DNA of 64,000 nucleotides from Streptomyces qaidamensis (GTDB taxonomy: Bacteria > Actinomycetota > Actinomycetes > Streptomycetales > Streptomycetaceae), in the NCBI RefSeq assembly GCF_001611795.1, contig NZ_CP015098.1:7626001-7690000 (forward strand). The letters are read 5' to 3'. Position 1 is the first letter of the stretch. Each line of letters starts with the position of its first letter. The notes below the pieces were generated by a model that saw nothing but the letters and a program-made list of their open reading frames with translations, ran no database searches and was not told the origin of the DNA. Of this stretch, positions 39,393 to 47,264 are shown piece by piece. The position numbers and the translations under genes are program-made.

Positions 39393-42311
39393 TTATTCGA
39401 GAAGCTCCGCGTACGAGCCCATGGCCAAGGCGATGTCCGCCTGAGCCCAGAACCGGTGATACGTGAACGACGGCACCGCGCCGCCCGCGAGATAACTCTC
39501 GATCTTCGACCAGGCGGGGTCGTCCTCGTAGAAGGACCGGATCGAGTCGAACGTGGACGACGAGTTGATCGCGTCACCGTTCGGCATCGTGCCCGTCCAG
39601 CCGCTCGGGATGTGCACCGGGTCGTCGAACCGGTTGTAGTCGGCCCGGTTCTCCGGAACGGCGATCCCGAGATCGGTCTGGTGGTTCGCCCACATGCCGT
39701 CCAGCAGCTTCTTCGCCGCCGCCGCGGCCTCCGTGTCACCGGAGCGGTCCGCGTAGTACGTCAGGGTCTTGGCGTACGCGGCCGCCACGCCGACGTCGTT
39801 GGTGTAGTCGGCGACGGTGACGTGCAGCCCGCTGTTGGAGCCGGGGCTGGAGGCGTTCCAGGTGTCGGGCTGGCCCGACCACTGCAACGTCGACGGGATG
39901 CGGTAGGTGCCGTCCGGGTTGAACGTGGTCTTGGACAGCGCCCAGTCGACCCACTTGTCGAGGACCGCCTTGGCCTTCGCGTTCCCCGTCTGCTGGTACA
40001 GCTCGGCGACCCGCTCCACGGACCACGCCTGGAAGCCGAACCACTGGTTGGACGGCGGGTCGTGGTACACGGGCTTCTCGTCGTAGTACATGCCGTAGAA
40101 CGTCGACTTCCCGGCGGGCGGGGTGGCGTACCGGCCCGCCCAGCTGTTGGTCGCGCCTCCGGCGATGGCGCCCTCGTCCGACTGCAGCCAGCGGTAGAAC
40201 TCCAGCTGCCGGTCCATGGACTTGGCCCAGTCCGCCGCGCCCGTCGCCGACTTCGGCTTCAGCGGCGCGTAGTTGCCGAGCGCGTAGGCCGCGAGGGGGT
40301 TCTGGTAGCCGCCGTGGGCGTGGCTGGAGCCGATGCGCCAGGCCCAGCCGGCACTGGTGTCGGTGGCGCCGCCCCAGGCGTAGTACCAGGACATCAGGTA
40401 GAACGAGGCGTCCTTGCCGGTGCCCGCCGGGCAGGTCGAGGGCCCGACGCAGTTGCCGACCTTCTTGAAGTACTTGTCGAACATCGAGTACCGCAGGTAG
40501 TCACCCATCTTGGCCGCCTTGGCGACCGTCCCGGAGACCTGCCCGCCCTTGCCCTGCTCCTTCGCCCACAGGTCCGCCCAGTAGGCGGCCTGCACGGCCC
40601 GCGCGTCGGCGTCCGGAGCGTTGGTGAACTTCCACTGCTTGGCGTAGGAGGCGTCCCCGGTGAACAGGTCCAGGTAGCCGTTCTTGCCGCCGTACTTGAA
40701 GGCGTCACAGGTCGGCTGCGGCACCGTCTCCCACACCGACTCCTGCGCGCCGCGCTGGAAGGTGTTGATGTACGACGGGCCGGTGTCCGACGGGCCCGCC
40801 TCGCACTTGCCGGGCGAGTTGCCGTAGCCGTACACGTTGTCGACGTCCTGGAGCCAGTGCATGCCGTAGACGTCGTCCGTGCCGTAGGCGCTCTTCAGCT
40901 CGCCCGCGATCGGGTCCGGGCCGACCGAGACGCCGGTGTCGAGCTTGGCCGGGTACTCGTTCGGCGTGTCCAGCTCGGGGGCGTAGGTGGCCGGTTTGGA
41001 GGGGTTGTAGAAGGAGTTGGTCGGCTGGTCGGCCTTGGTGGGGATCATGTACTTCTCCATGAGGTCCCACGCGCCGTTGAACTTCGACCAGTCACCCGTC
41101 ACCTTGCCGTACATGGCCTGGAGCCACAGGAGGTAGCTGTACGCCTCCGACGTGGTCTCGTGGCCGTGGTCCGGCGCCTCGACGATCAGCGTCTCGACCG
41201 AGTGGTAGGGAATGCCCTCGGGGGAGAAGTAGCCGTTCGCCGGGTTGGTGATCTTCCCGTACAGCTCCAGGAAACGGGCGTCGTAGACCTTCGCCGCCGC
41301 CAGCTGGGTCACGGTGACCGAGGCCTTGGCGTGGCCCGCCGCCGTCGACTCGAACACGGCCGACCCGGTACCGGAGTTCGCGGCCGCGACGGTCACCTTC
41401 TGCGCGGTGTTCCAGTTCTGCGGCGTGAACGTCAGTGAGGCGCCGGCCGAGACCGAGAGCCCGGAGTTGCCGCTCGCACGGGCCGAGGTCACCGTCACGT
41501 TCGCGGAGGGCTGCTTGGACAGCTTGACCTCATAGGTGCCCGACTTGCCGGACTGGACGCCCAGTTGCAGCGGCGAGGCCACGACGGTCGGGCCGGCGGC
41601 GACGGTGATGCCGACCGGCGTCGAATCGGCGGAGGCGCCCATGCTGTCGTACGCCTTCGCCACCAGGGAATGGCTGCCCACGGCCAGGTCCGAGACGGAG
41701 AGCGCGTAGGGCGCGCTCGCGTCCGTGCCGAGCAGCTTGGTGTCGTCGTAGAACTCCACCTTGCTGATCGTGGCGTTGTCCGCGGCTGCGGCGGTGGCCG
41801 CCAGCGGCACCGCCTGGCCCTGGGTGTACACCGCGCCCGCGCTCGGGCTGGTCAGCACGGCGATCGGCGGCTGGTGCGCGCCGGTGCAGGGGGTGCCGTT
41901 GACGGAGAAGGACGTCGGCGCGGTGTTGCCGCCGCTGTAGGAGAACTGGGCGCCGGTGGAGACGGCGGCACCCGCGGCGACCCGCGCGTTGTGGGAGGCG
42001 TTCTTGACGGTGACGTTCTGGCCGGACTGCGACCAGGTGCCGTTCCAGCCGTTGCCCAGCTTCTGGTTGCCGGAGTAGGCGTAGGTCAGCGTCCAGCCGT
42101 CGATGACGTCCGTGCCGCGGTTGGTGAGGGTCAGGTCCACCGTGAAACCGGAGCCCCAGTCGTTCGTCTTGTAGTCGACACTGCACTGAAGTGCCGCCGC
42201 CTGGGCGGGAGTCGATCCTGAGGAGAGCATCGTCAACGGAAGCGCGAGAGCTGCGAGGGCTGCGGTCCACAGCCGCCGCACCGCTCGGCGTCTCCGGGGT
42301 GGGGGATGCAT
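39393..42311 (-). CDS. Secreted cellulase GH48 with N-terminal CBM2 and Ig-like domains
   Basis: 972 residues. Signal peptide ends STPAQA|AALQC. CBM2 about 38-140 (CSVDYKTNDWGSGFTVDL), an Ig-like/Big domain about 145-240 (VEFYDDTKLLGTDASAPY), a second beta domain to about 330, then GH48 to the end. The catalytic-acid region is VEAPDHGHETTSEAYSYLLWL and other GH48 marks are present (GYGNSPGKCE, WAWRIGSSHAHGGYQNPLAAYAL). GH48 is a processive reducing-end cellobiohydrolase, key in cellulolytic bacteria. ATG at 42311 follows AAGGAGG. A CebR box lies over its -10 region. Confidence 0.94.
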   Translation of the reverse strand: MHPPPRRRRAVRRLWTAALAALALPLTMLSSGSTPAQAAALQCSVDYKTNDWGSGFTVDLTLTNRGTDVIDGWTLTYAYSGNQKLGNGWNGTWSQSGQNVTVKNASHNARVAAGAAVSTGAQFSYSGGNTAPTSFSVNGTPCTGAHQPPIAVLTSPSAGAVYTQGQAVPLAATAAAADNATISKVEFYDDTKLLGTDASAPYALSVSDLAVGSHSLVAKAYDSMGASADSTPVGITVAAGPTVVASPLQLGVQSGKSGTYEVKLSKQPSANVTVTSARASGNSGLSVSAGASLTFTPQNWNTAQKVTVAAANSGTGSAVFESTAAGHAKASVTVTQLAAAKVYDARFLELYGKITNPANGYFSPEGIPYHSVETLIVEAPDHGHETTSEAYSYLLWLQAMYGKVTGDWSKFNGAWDLMEKYMIPTKADQPTNSFYNPSKPATYAPELDTPNEYPAKLDTGVSVGPDPIAGELKSAYGTDDVYGMHWLQDVDNVYGYGNSPGKCEAGPSDTGPSYINTFQRGAQESVWETVPQPTCDAFKYGGKNGYLDLFTGDASYAKQWKFTNAPDADARAVQAAYWADLWAKEQGKGGQVSGTVAKAAKMGDYLRYSMFDKYFKKVGNCVGPSTCPAGTGKDASFYLMSWYYAWGGATDTSAGWAWRIGSSHAHGGYQNPLAAYALGNYAPLKPKSATGAADWAKSMDRQLEFYRWLQSDEGAIAGGATNSWAGRYATPPAGKSTFYGMYYDEKPVYHDPPSNQWFGFQAWSVERVAELYQQTGNAKAKAVLDKWVDWALSKTTFNPDGTYRIPSTLQWSGQPDTWNASSPGSNSGLHVTVADYTNDVGVAAAYAKTLTYYADRSGDTEAAAAAKKLLDGMWANHQTDLGIAVPENRADYNRFDDPVHIPSGWTGTMPNGDAINSSSTFDSIRSFYEDDPAWSKIESYLAGGAVPSFTYHRFWAQADIALAMGSYAELLE

Positions 42312-42358
42312 GGTGCTGGTTCCTCCTTGCGGCTCGGAGAAGTCAAGGCTTGAACCAG

Positions 42359-42372
42359 TGGGAGCGCTCCCA
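42359..42372. promoter_or_regulatory. CebR operator (perfect 14-bp palindrome)
   Basis: TGGGAGCGCTCCCA, the exact consensus of the LacI-family cellobiose repressor CebR of Streptomyces. It starts at the last base of the GH48 -10 box, so bound CebR blocks transcription until cellobiose/cellotriose binds it. Confidence 0.9.
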
Positions 42373-42400
42373 TAGTGCGGACACGTCAGGTACCGGTCAA
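42372..42400 (-). promoter_or_regulatory. Promoter of the GH48 gene
   Basis: On the minus strand TTGACC (42400-42395), 17 bases, CACTAT (42377-42372), directly followed by the CebR box. The start codon is 61 bp further on. Confidence 0.7.
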
Positions 42401-42491
42401 GGTCTTCGAAGAGTCGAAAACATTCGACGCCGGGAGTTGAGCGAAAGTCAGTGACTCCCCTGTTCTTTGCCGACACTTGGCGCTACCTTCC

Positions 42492-42515
42492 TTGACACCA
42501 GTGGGAGCGGTTCCA
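42492..42515 (+). promoter_or_regulatory. GH6-side promoter with second CebR box
   Basis: TTGACA at 42492-42497 and, overlapping the spacer, TGGGAGCGGTTCCA at 42502-42515, a CebR box with two mismatches against the perfect palindrome. The -10 is weak (ATCAGT or near). Drives the leader ORF and the GH6 gene. Confidence 0.75.
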
Positions 42516-42563
42516 TCAGTCGACGCGTCCGTCACGACGCACCCGGCCTGCAAGGAGTCGCTC

Positions 42564-42680
42564 ATGCGACACCCCTCGCGTTCAGTACTTTTAGCCGCCG
42601 CCCATGCGGTCGTCCCCGGCTGCGCGAGTGCCGGTGCCGGGTTCCTCACGTCGTTGTCGGAGCGCGCCCTGAACGGCTGA
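42564..42680 (+). CDS. Short leader ORF upstream of the GH6 cellulase, with TTA codon
   Basis: 38 codons with a strong AAGGAG site before ATG; the product looks like an incomplete signal peptide (MRHPSRSVLLAAAHAV). It lies in the transcribed leader between the CebR-controlled promoter and the GH6 gene. Codon 10 is TTA. It could be a regulatory leader peptide or the remnant of a truncated secreted-protein gene; both possibilities stay open. Besides this and the promoters, the 401-bp gap 42312-42712 shows nothing else. Confidence 0.45.
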   Translation: MRHPSRSVLLAAAHAVVPGCASAGAGFLTSLSERALNG

Positions 42681-42712
42681 CACCCCCACCACCGAAAGGG
42701 AAACCCGCACTC

Positions 42713-44431
42713 ATGAGCCGTACGAGAACAGCGTTACTGGCCGCCATGGCCCTGGTCGCCGGAGCGACCGGAACCGCCTTCGCCGTCGACCCGGGCGCCG
42801 CCGGCGTCGCCGCCGTCCCCTGCACCGTCGACTACAAGATCCAGAACGAGTGGAGCACCGGCTTCACCGCCGCCGTGACCATCACGAACAACAGCGCCGC
42901 CAAGTCGTCGTGGTCGCTGAAGTGGTCCTACGCCGGCAACCAGAAGGTCACCAGCGGCTGGAACGCCAAGCTGAGCCAGAGCGGTGCCGCCGTCACCGCG
43001 GCCAACGAGACCTACAACGCCCAGCTCGCGACCGGCAGTTCGGTCAGCTTCGGCTTCCAGGGCAGCTACAGCGGCAGCAACGCGATCCCGGCCACCTTCA
43101 CTCTCGACGGCGTGACCTGCAACGTCGACGGCGGCCCCGGCGGTCCCACGGATCCGCCGGACCCGGGCGGCCCGGGCAACCGGGTGAACAACCCCTACGA
43201 TGGCGCCAAGGTGTACGTGAACCCCGAGTGGTCCGCGAACGCCGCCGCCGAGCCGGGCGGCAGCCGGATCGCCAACCAGCCGACCGGTGTCTGGCTGGAC
43301 CGGATCGCCGCGATCAACGGCGCCGGCGGCAAGATGGGCCTGCGCGCCCACCTCGACGAGGCGCTGCGGCAGAAGGGCTCCGGCGAGCTCGTCGTCCAGC
43401 TCGTGATCTACAACCTGCCCGGCCGTGACTGCGCCGCCCTCGCCTCCAACGGCGAGCTGAAGGCCGACGAGATCGGCCGCTACAAGACGGAGTACATCGA
43501 CCCGATCAAGGCGATCCTCGCCGACTCGAAGTACTCCTCGCTGCGGATCGTCACCACCGTCGAGATCGACTCGCTGCCGAACCTCGTCACCAACACCGGC
43601 AGCCGCGCGACGGCCACCCCGCAGTGCGACGTGATGAAGGCCAACGGCAACTACGTCAAGGGCGTCGGCTACGCGCTGAACAAGCTCGGCGACGTGCCGA
43701 ACGTCTACAACTACGTCGACGCGGGCCACCACGGCTGGATCGGCTGGGACGACAACTTCGCTCCTTCGGCGACCCTGTTCAAGGAGGCGGCGTCCGCCGA
43801 GGGCGCGACCGTCAACGACGTCCACGGCTTCATCACCAACACGGCGAACTACAGCGCCCTGAAGGAGGACCACTTCTCCATCAGCGACAACGTGGCCGGC
43901 AAGTCCGTCCGCGAGTCGAAGTGGGTCGACTGGAACCGCTACGTCGACGAGCTGTCCTTCGCCCAGGCGTTCCGCAATCAGCTGGTCTCGGTCGGCTTCA
44001 ACTCCGGCATCGGCATGCTGATCGACACCTCCCGCAACGGCTGGGGCGGCACCGCCCGGCCCGCCGGCCCCGGCGCCCAGACGTCCGTCGACACCTACGT
44101 CGACGGCGGCCGCTACGACCGCCGCATCAACCCGGGCAACTGGTGCAACCAGTCCGGAGCCGGCCTCGGCGAGCGCCCGCAGGCCAGCCCGGCCGCCGGG
44201 ATCGACGCCTACGTGTGGATGAAGCCGCCGGGTGAGTCCGACGGGGCGAGCAAGGAGATCCCGAACCCCGAGGGCAAGGGCTTCGACCGCATGTGCGACC
44301 CGACCTACGAGGGCAACCCGCGCAACAACAACAACATGTCCGGTGCCCTGCCGGACGCGCCGATTTCCGGGCACTGGTTCTCCGCCCAGTTCCGGCAGCT
44401 GATGCAGAACGCGTACCCGCCGCTGTCCTGA
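42713..44431 (+). CDS. Secreted cellulase GH6 (cellobiohydrolase type) with N-terminal CBM2
   Basis: 572 residues. Signal peptide (TALLAAMALVAGATGTAFA), CBM2 about 35-140 (CTVDYKIQNEWSTGFTAAVT), a Gly/Pro linker, then GH6 from about 160. Family marks: VIYNLPGRDCAALASNGEL, VYNYVDAGHHGWIGW, MLIDTSRNGWGGTARP with the catalytic Asp region, and a long C-terminal loop set (NPEGKGFDRMCDPTY) typical of exo-acting GH6. It cuts cellulose chains from the non-reducing end, complementing GH48. Codon 8 is TTA, suggesting bldA dependence in addition to CebR control. Closed by a strong terminator. Confidence 0.94.
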   Translation: MSRTRTALLAAMALVAGATGTAFAVDPGAAGVAAVPCTVDYKIQNEWSTGFTAAVTITNNSAAKSSWSLKWSYAGNQKVTSGWNAKLSQSGAAVTAANETYNAQLATGSSVSFGFQGSYSGSNAIPATFTLDGVTCNVDGGPGGPTDPPDPGGPGNRVNNPYDGAKVYVNPEWSANAAAEPGGSRIANQPTGVWLDRIAAINGAGGKMGLRAHLDEALRQKGSGELVVQLVIYNLPGRDCAALASNGELKADEIGRYKTEYIDPIKAILADSKYSSLRIVTTVEIDSLPNLVTNTGSRATATPQCDVMKANGNYVKGVGYALNKLGDVPNVYNYVDAGHHGWIGWDDNFAPSATLFKEAASAEGATVNDVHGFITNTANYSALKEDHFSISDNVAGKSVRESKWVDWNRYVDELSFAQAFRNQLVSVGFNSGIGMLIDTSRNGWGGTARPAGPGAQTSVDTYVDGGRYDRRINPGNWCNQSGAGLGERPQASPAAGIDAYVWMKPPGESDGASKEIPNPEGKGFDRMCDPTYEGNPRNNNNMSGALPDAPISGHWFSAQFRQLMQNAYPPLS

Positions 44432-44452
44432 CCCGTCCGTGCTGAACCGCTG

Positions 44453-44484
44453 ATCCGCCGGGGCATCGTGCCCCGGCGGATTTT
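44453..44484 (+). terminator. Strong hairpin terminator after GH6
   Basis: Perfect 13-bp arms ATCCGCCGGGGCA / TGCCCCGGCGGAT around TCG, followed by TTT, 21 bp after the stop codon. Confidence 0.88.
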
Positions 44485-44562
44485 GCGGGACCGGCAACAG
44501 CAGTGGCCTCCGCACGGTGCGCCGTCGCACGCTGACCGCATCCGAGCGAGAGGCTGACCACC

Positions 44563-45459
44563 ATGGCGCACCACCACCACGACCACGAGCAGGGCCACGG
44601 CCCGCACCACGGCCACACCGACATCGACTGGGCCGAGATGGGCCCGACGCTGGAGGCTTCGGCGGAACTGTTCGCGTCCCTGTACGAGCGGGCCCTGGGC
44701 TGGCTGGCGCAGGAGGTGACCGAACCGGGTCTGATCGTCGACGCGGGCAGCGGGCCGGGTGTCGTGTCGTGTCTGTTCGCGGAGACGTTCCCGGGCGCGC
44801 GGATCGTGGCGGTGGACGGTTCCGACGGGCTGCTGGAGCGGGCCCGGGCGCGCGCCGAGCGGCAGGGGGTCGCCGACCGCTTCGGCACGATCACGGGTGA
44901 ACTCCCCGACGTACTGGGAGAGTTGGACTACCCCGCCGATCTGCTGTGGGCGAGCCGCAGCCTGCATCACCTCGGCGACCAGCGGGCCGCGCTCGCCGCG
45001 TTCGCGCAGCGGCTGGCACCCGGCGGCACGCTGGCCATCATGGAGGGCGGTCTGCCCCTGCGGTTCCTGCCGCGCGACTTCGGCATCGGCCGGCCCGGTC
45101 TCCAGGCGCGGATCGACGCGGTGGAGGCGGAGTGGTTCACCCGGATGCGCACCGAGTTGCCCGGGCACGTGGCCGAGACCGAGAACTGGCCCGCCCTGCT
45201 CGCCGCCACGGGTCTGAAGCACACGAGGACGCACAGCTTCCTGCTCGACCTCCCGGCGCCCGCCTCCGACCGGGCGCGTGCGTATGTCGTGGCGTCCCTG
45301 TCGCACATGCGCGACAAGCTCGCCGAGGGGCTCGACGCCGAGGACCTGGCGACCGTGGACCGCCTGCTCGACCCGGACGACGAGGCGAGCCTGCACCACC
45401 GCCCGGACGTGTTCGTCCTGGAGGCCCACACGGTCCACACCGCGGTCCGGCCCGCCTAG
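44563..45459 (+). CDS. SAM-dependent methyltransferase with His-rich N terminus
   Basis: 298 residues. The first 18 residues are largely histidine (MAHHHHDHEQGHGPHHGH), a likely metal-binding extension. The methyltransferase core has LIVDAGSGPGVVSCLFAE (motif I), RIVAVDGSDGLLERAR and LLWASRSLHHLGDQRAALAAF, then LAPGGTLAIMEGG. Substrate unknown; the family includes small-molecule and arsenite/selenium-type methyltransferases, but the Cys residues of ArsM are absent. ATG lies after GAGAGGCTGACC. Stands alone between the GH6 terminator and the SDR promoter. Confidence 0.8.
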   Translation: MAHHHHDHEQGHGPHHGHTDIDWAEMGPTLEASAELFASLYERALGWLAQEVTEPGLIVDAGSGPGVVSCLFAETFPGARIVAVDGSDGLLERARARAERQGVADRFGTITGELPDVLGELDYPADLLWASRSLHHLGDQRAALAAFAQRLAPGGTLAIMEGGLPLRFLPRDFGIGRPGLQARIDAVEAEWFTRMRTELPGHVAETENWPALLAATGLKHTRTHSFLLDLPAPASDRARAYVVASLSHMRDKLAEGLDAEDLATVDRLLDPDDEASLHHRPDVFVLEAHTVHTAVRPA

Positions 45460-45471
45460 CGACGACCGCAC

Positions 45472-45502
45472 TTGACTTCGAGAGTGCTCCAAGTGATGGA
45501 CT
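45472..45502 (+). promoter_or_regulatory. MerR-family operator/promoter of the SDR gene
   Basis: TTGACT -35, then a dyad ACTTCGAG-AGTG-CTCCAAGT (45475-45494, one mismatch) in a 19-bp spacer, then TGGACT as a possible -10. A stretched 19-bp spacer filled by a dyad is the signature of MerR activators. No MerR gene lies in the window nearby. Confidence 0.6.
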
Positions 45503-45542
45503 CCCCGGCATCGCACACCGGCCCACACCACAGGGGGAATCC

Positions 45543-46244
45543 ATGTCCGACTCTCGGGTCGCGCTCATCACCGGCGGAGGCAGCGGGATCGGCGCCGCTG
45601 TCGCACGGCAACTGCTGGACGCCGGGCACCGGGTGGCCGTCACCGGGCGGGGGGAGGAGCGGCTGCGCTCGTTCGCCGAGGAGCTGGGGCGGCCCGACGG
45701 GCTGCTGACGCTCGCCGGTGACACCGCCGTGTACGAGGACGTCCGGGCGGCGGTCGACACCACCGTGAAGACCTTCGGCCGGCTCGACACCGTCGTCGCC
45801 AACGCCGGTTTCGCCACCCACGACACGGTCGCGGAGGGCGACCCGGCCGGCTGGACCGACATGGTGCTGACCAACGTCCTCGGCCCGGCCCTGCTGATCA
45901 GGGCGTCCATCGACGCGCTGAAGGAGACGCGCGGCCGGATCGTCCTGGTCGGCAGCGTCGCCGGGTTCGTGTACGGGCCGGGCAACATCTACGGGGCGAC
46001 GAAGTGGGCGGTGACCGGACTCGCCGAGAACACCCGGCGGCAGGTCACCGAGTGGGGCGTGGGCGTCACCCTGGTCGCGCCCGGCCGGACGGAGACCCCC
46101 TTCTGGGACTCCTACGGCAGCCTCCCGCCCGGCCACCTCCTCACCGCCGGCCAGATCGCCGACTCGATCGTCTGGGCGATGCGGCAGCCGGACGGGGTCG
46201 ACGTCAACACGGTGGTCGTACGGCCGGTGGGGCAACCGGTCTGA
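45543..46244 (+). CDS. Short-chain dehydrogenase/reductase (SDR)
   Basis: 233 residues, classical SDR: nucleotide motif ALITGGGSGIGAAVARQL, NAG motif VVANAGFATHD, catalytic Ser in VLVGSVAG and YxxxK in IYGATKWAVTGLAEN. It oxidises or reduces a small alcohol/ketone with NAD(P)H; substrate unknown. CAGGGGGA precedes the ATG. Its promoter carries a MerR-type operator, so it probably responds to a small electrophile or redox cue. It is convergent with an aldo/keto reductase, with a shared hairpin between. Confidence 0.88.
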   Translation: MSDSRVALITGGGSGIGAAVARQLLDAGHRVAVTGRGEERLRSFAEELGRPDGLLTLAGDTAVYEDVRAAVDTTVKTFGRLDTVVANAGFATHDTVAEGDPAGWTDMVLTNVLGPALLIRASIDALKETRGRIVLVGSVAGFVYGPGNIYGATKWAVTGLAENTRRQVTEWGVGVTLVAPGRTETPFWDSYGSLPPGHLLTAGQIADSIVWAMRQPDGVDVNTVVVRPVGQPV

Positions 46245-46262
46245 GAAGGCGGAAACGACGGC

Positions 46263-46301
46263 GCCCCGGTCCCGGCCCCGCAAGGGGCTTCGGGCCGGGG
46301 C
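46263..46301. terminator. Hairpin between convergent SDR and AKR genes
   Basis: GCCCCGG-TCCCGGCCCC against GGGGCTTCGGGCCGGGGC, an imperfect long stem with a CAA-type loop, in the 71-bp convergent gap; probably terminates both genes. Confidence 0.55.
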
Positions 46302-46315
46302 ACTGCCGGTGCGGC

Positions 46316-47149
46316 TCAGGCGCCGTTGAACTCCGCCGGGTCCGGGCCGATGCGGCGGTCCTCGTTCAGCGCGCTGATCGCCGCGAGGTCCTCGTCGTCG
46401 AGGCTGAAGTCGAACACGTCGATGTTCTCCTTGATCCGCGACGGGGTCACGGACTTCGGGATCACCACGTTGCCCAGCTGGATGTGCCAGCGCAGCACGA
46501 CCTGGGCCGGGGTGCGGTCGTGCTTGCGGGCGATGGCCACGATCGCCGGGACCTCCAGCAGGCCCTTGCCCTGGCCCAGCGGCGACCAGGCCTCCGTGGC
46601 GATGCCCTGCTCCGCGTGGTACTCGCGGGAGGCGCCCTGCTGCAGGTGCGGGTGCAGCTCGATCTGGTTCACCGCCGGGACGACCGACGTCTCACCGATC
46701 AGCTTCTGAAGGTGCTCGGGGAGGAAGTTGGAGACGCCGATGGCCCGGATCCGGCCGTCGGCGTGCAGCTTCTCGAACGCCTTGTAGGTGTCGACGTACA
46801 GACCCCGCTCCGGCGTCGGCCAGTGGATCAGGTACAGGTCGACGTAGTCCAGGCCGAGCTTCTCCAGCGACGTGTCGAAGGCGCGCAGCGTGGAGTCGTA
46901 CCCCTGGTCGGCGTTCCAGAGCTTCGTGGTGACGAAGAGCTCCTCGCGGGGGACGCCGGAGCCGGCGATGGCCTTGCCGGTGCCCTCCTCATTGCCGTAG
47001 ATCGCCGCTGTGTCGATGCTGCGGTACCCGGCCTCCAGCGCCGTCGCGACGGCCGTCTCGGCCTCGTCGTCCGGCACCTGCCAGACGCCGAAGCCCAGCT
47101 GGGGCATCTCGACGCCGTTGTTCAGGATGATCGGGGGGACCTTGCTCAC
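46316..47149 (-). CDS. Aldo/keto reductase (2,5-diketo-D-gluconate reductase-like)
   Basis: 277 residues with the AKR signatures: catalytic tetrad in GYRSIDTAAIYGNEEGTGKAIA (Asp, Tyr), LWNADQGYDSTLRAF, Lys in KLWNAD and the His in LIHWPTPERG; GVSNFLPEHLQKLI and the NADPH-binding IPKSVTPSRIKEN near the end. It reduces aldehydes/ketones with NADPH. GTG at 47149 is chosen (AAGGA about 10 bases upstream); a longer in-frame start lacks support. It is convergent with the SDR gene. Confidence 0.9.
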   Translation of the reverse strand: MSKVPPIILNNGVEMPQLGFGVWQVPDDEAETAVATALEAGYRSIDTAAIYGNEEGTGKAIAGSGVPREELFVTTKLWNADQGYDSTLRAFDTSLEKLGLDYVDLYLIHWPTPERGLYVDTYKAFEKLHADGRIRAIGVSNFLPEHLQKLIGETSVVPAVNQIELHPHLQQGASREYHAEQGIATEAWSPLGQGKGLLEVPAIVAIARKHDRTPAQVVLRWHIQLGNVVIPKSVTPSRIKENIDVFDFSLDDEDLAAISALNEDRRIGPDPAEFNGA

Positions 47150-47264
47150 GAGCTCTCGATCCTTCGGTAAGTGGTCAGGTGTGCTCCCATCGTCAACGAT
47201 CACGGGCGGTGATGCATTCCTGACGGGAGAATTCCGAAGCCACACCTGCCCCGCGAGGCGCATG

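Noticed and set aside
39258..41438. Open frame of 726 codons antisense to the GH48 gene
   Set aside because: No homology or ribosome-binding site; shadow of the GH48 coding sequence.
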